Source of the DNA: JAIVGV01 sp031425275
GTDB lineage: Bacteria; Acidobacteriota; Blastocatellia; Pyrinomonadales; Pyrinomonadaceae
DNA: 64,000 nucleotides
Direction: 5' to 3'
Assembly (NCBI GenBank): GCA_031425275.1
Contig: JANPJA010000057.1
Span: forward strand, 1 to 64,000
The translations under genes were made by a program, and so were the position numbers. The notes beneath the pieces were generated by a model. That model saw nothing but the letters and a program-made list of their open reading frames with translations, had not been told where the DNA came from and searched no databases. Numbering within the stretch: position 1 is the stretch's first letter; each line of letters starts with the position of its first letter. Positions 63,463 through 64,000 of the stretch are shown here, in pieces.

Positions 63463-64000
63463 TCACAAATTCGGGCTGCGCGGAAACTTCACGAACGGCA
63501 GGCGGACGCCGCGGACGAATAATTGATCGGAGCGGATCGGGGCGGGGGCGGCGAAGCCGGTGCTGCCGGCGGCCGCGATCAGGTCGTCCTGATCGATGCC
63601 GTCGCCGCTGATGCCGACGGCCCCGACCAGCTCGCCGTCCTTGTAGAGCGGGACGCTGCCCGCGAAAATTTGTAGCCCGTTCGGCAGACTCGGGATGTTT
63701 GAGCAGGGCACGTTGGCCGGCATCGAGGGCGGGGCCGCGAGAGTCTGCACCAAGTTGTCCCTGATCAGATCGAGTTGCAGGCCGAGATTAAAGATGCTCC
63801 ACCGACTGATGGGCGTGCTGAACGGTCCCGGCGGCTCGCCGTCGATGCCGTCGGGGTAAAATGGGCGGTGCAAAAAGCCGATGGCGCGGTCGCTGTGGGC
63901 TATTGTGCCGTCGAGCGCGAGGCCGTCGGCCGCGGCGCGCTCGGCGTATCCCGCCAGACCAGCGCCGCGCAGCAGCGCGCCCGCGTTGTGGCGCGAGAAG
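63463..64000 (-). CDS. Heme-binding/GlcG-HbpS family protein, 5' end beyond the window
   Basis: At least 178 residues, incomplete at the N-terminus because the gene runs off the right edge. The C-terminal part ELVGAVGISGDGIDQDDLIAAA is diagnostic for GlcG/HbpS-type domains, which bind haem or small ligands; NGLQIFAGSVPLYKD precedes it. The tail (FVRGVRLPFVKFPRSPNL) is an extension. In acidobacteria such domains often occur in larger proteins, so the whole protein may be longer. It is not clearly part of the cytochrome cluster. Confidence 0.8.
   Translation of the reverse strand, partial: FSRHNAGALLRGAGLAGYAERAAADGLALDGTIAHSDRAIGFLHRPFYPDGIDGEPPGPFSTPISRWSIFNLGLQLDLIRDNLVQTLAAPPSMPANVPCSNIPSLPNGLQIFAGSVPLYKDGELVGAVGISGDGIDQDDLIAAAGSTGFAAPAPIRSDQLFVRGVRLPFVKFPRSPNL

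Overview
The window is a high-GC bacterial chromosome segment, most likely from the Acidobacteriota and probably a Blastocatellia-type lineage. This is an inference from three things: an acidobacterial-style TIGR03437-like domain in the giant secreted protein at 12453-17744, a complete system II cytochrome c maturation pair, and many short palindromic intergenic repeats. I see no rRNA, tRNA, insertion sequence, prophage or CRISPR array. Both strands are densely coding.

Left part (1-23 kb). A secreted dipeptidyl-peptidase IV-like enzyme and a proton-coupled peptide transporter make a peptide-use pair (252-4266, minus). Two secreted proteins of unknown role follow, then a fused homocysteine methyltransferase/methylenetetrahydrofolate reductase behind a promoter, a structured leader and a terminator-like hairpin. 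Next come two envelope proteins (minus), a small unknown protein and a 1763-residue secreted multidomain protein (plus). A minus-strand block holds thiG, an SPFH/band 7 protein, a small membrane protein, thiS and a conserved unknown gene. thiS and thiG are separated.

Centre (23.4-39 kb). One long operon encodes respiratory complex I in the order nuoA-B-C-D-E-F-G-H-J-K-L-M-N behind a strong sigma70-type promoter. nuoI is absent. Six of the twelve gene junctions carry palindromic repeats from four unrelated sequence families, often ending exactly at the next start codon.

39-48 kb. A class I glutamine amidotransferase-like protein, a YbdK-type carboxylate-amine ligase and an ATP-grasp-like protein lie close together with a PilZ protein and two unknown proteins. 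An ECF sigma factor, its anti-sigma factor and a PDZ protein with a degenerate protease domain form an operon.

48-63.5 kb. This is the most unusual region. Three plus-strand genes encode a double cyclic-nucleotide-binding/four-cluster ferredoxin/membrane cytochrome fusion, an FHA-TM-heptaheme cytochrome c, and a membrane flavoprotein with an N-terminal ferredoxin whose thioredoxin-reductase fold appears circularly permuted. They converge on a minus-strand block with a TPR lipoprotein, three multiheme cytochromes c (4, 9 and 9 haem sites), a TPR protein, CcsA and ResB. A second TPR paralogue diverges from ResB. Together they look like a signal-responsive electron route from NAD(P)H through flavin, Fe-S and membrane haem to periplasmic multihaem proteins (29 haem sites), with its own haem-attachment machinery. 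The right edge cuts a GlcG/HbpS-like gene.
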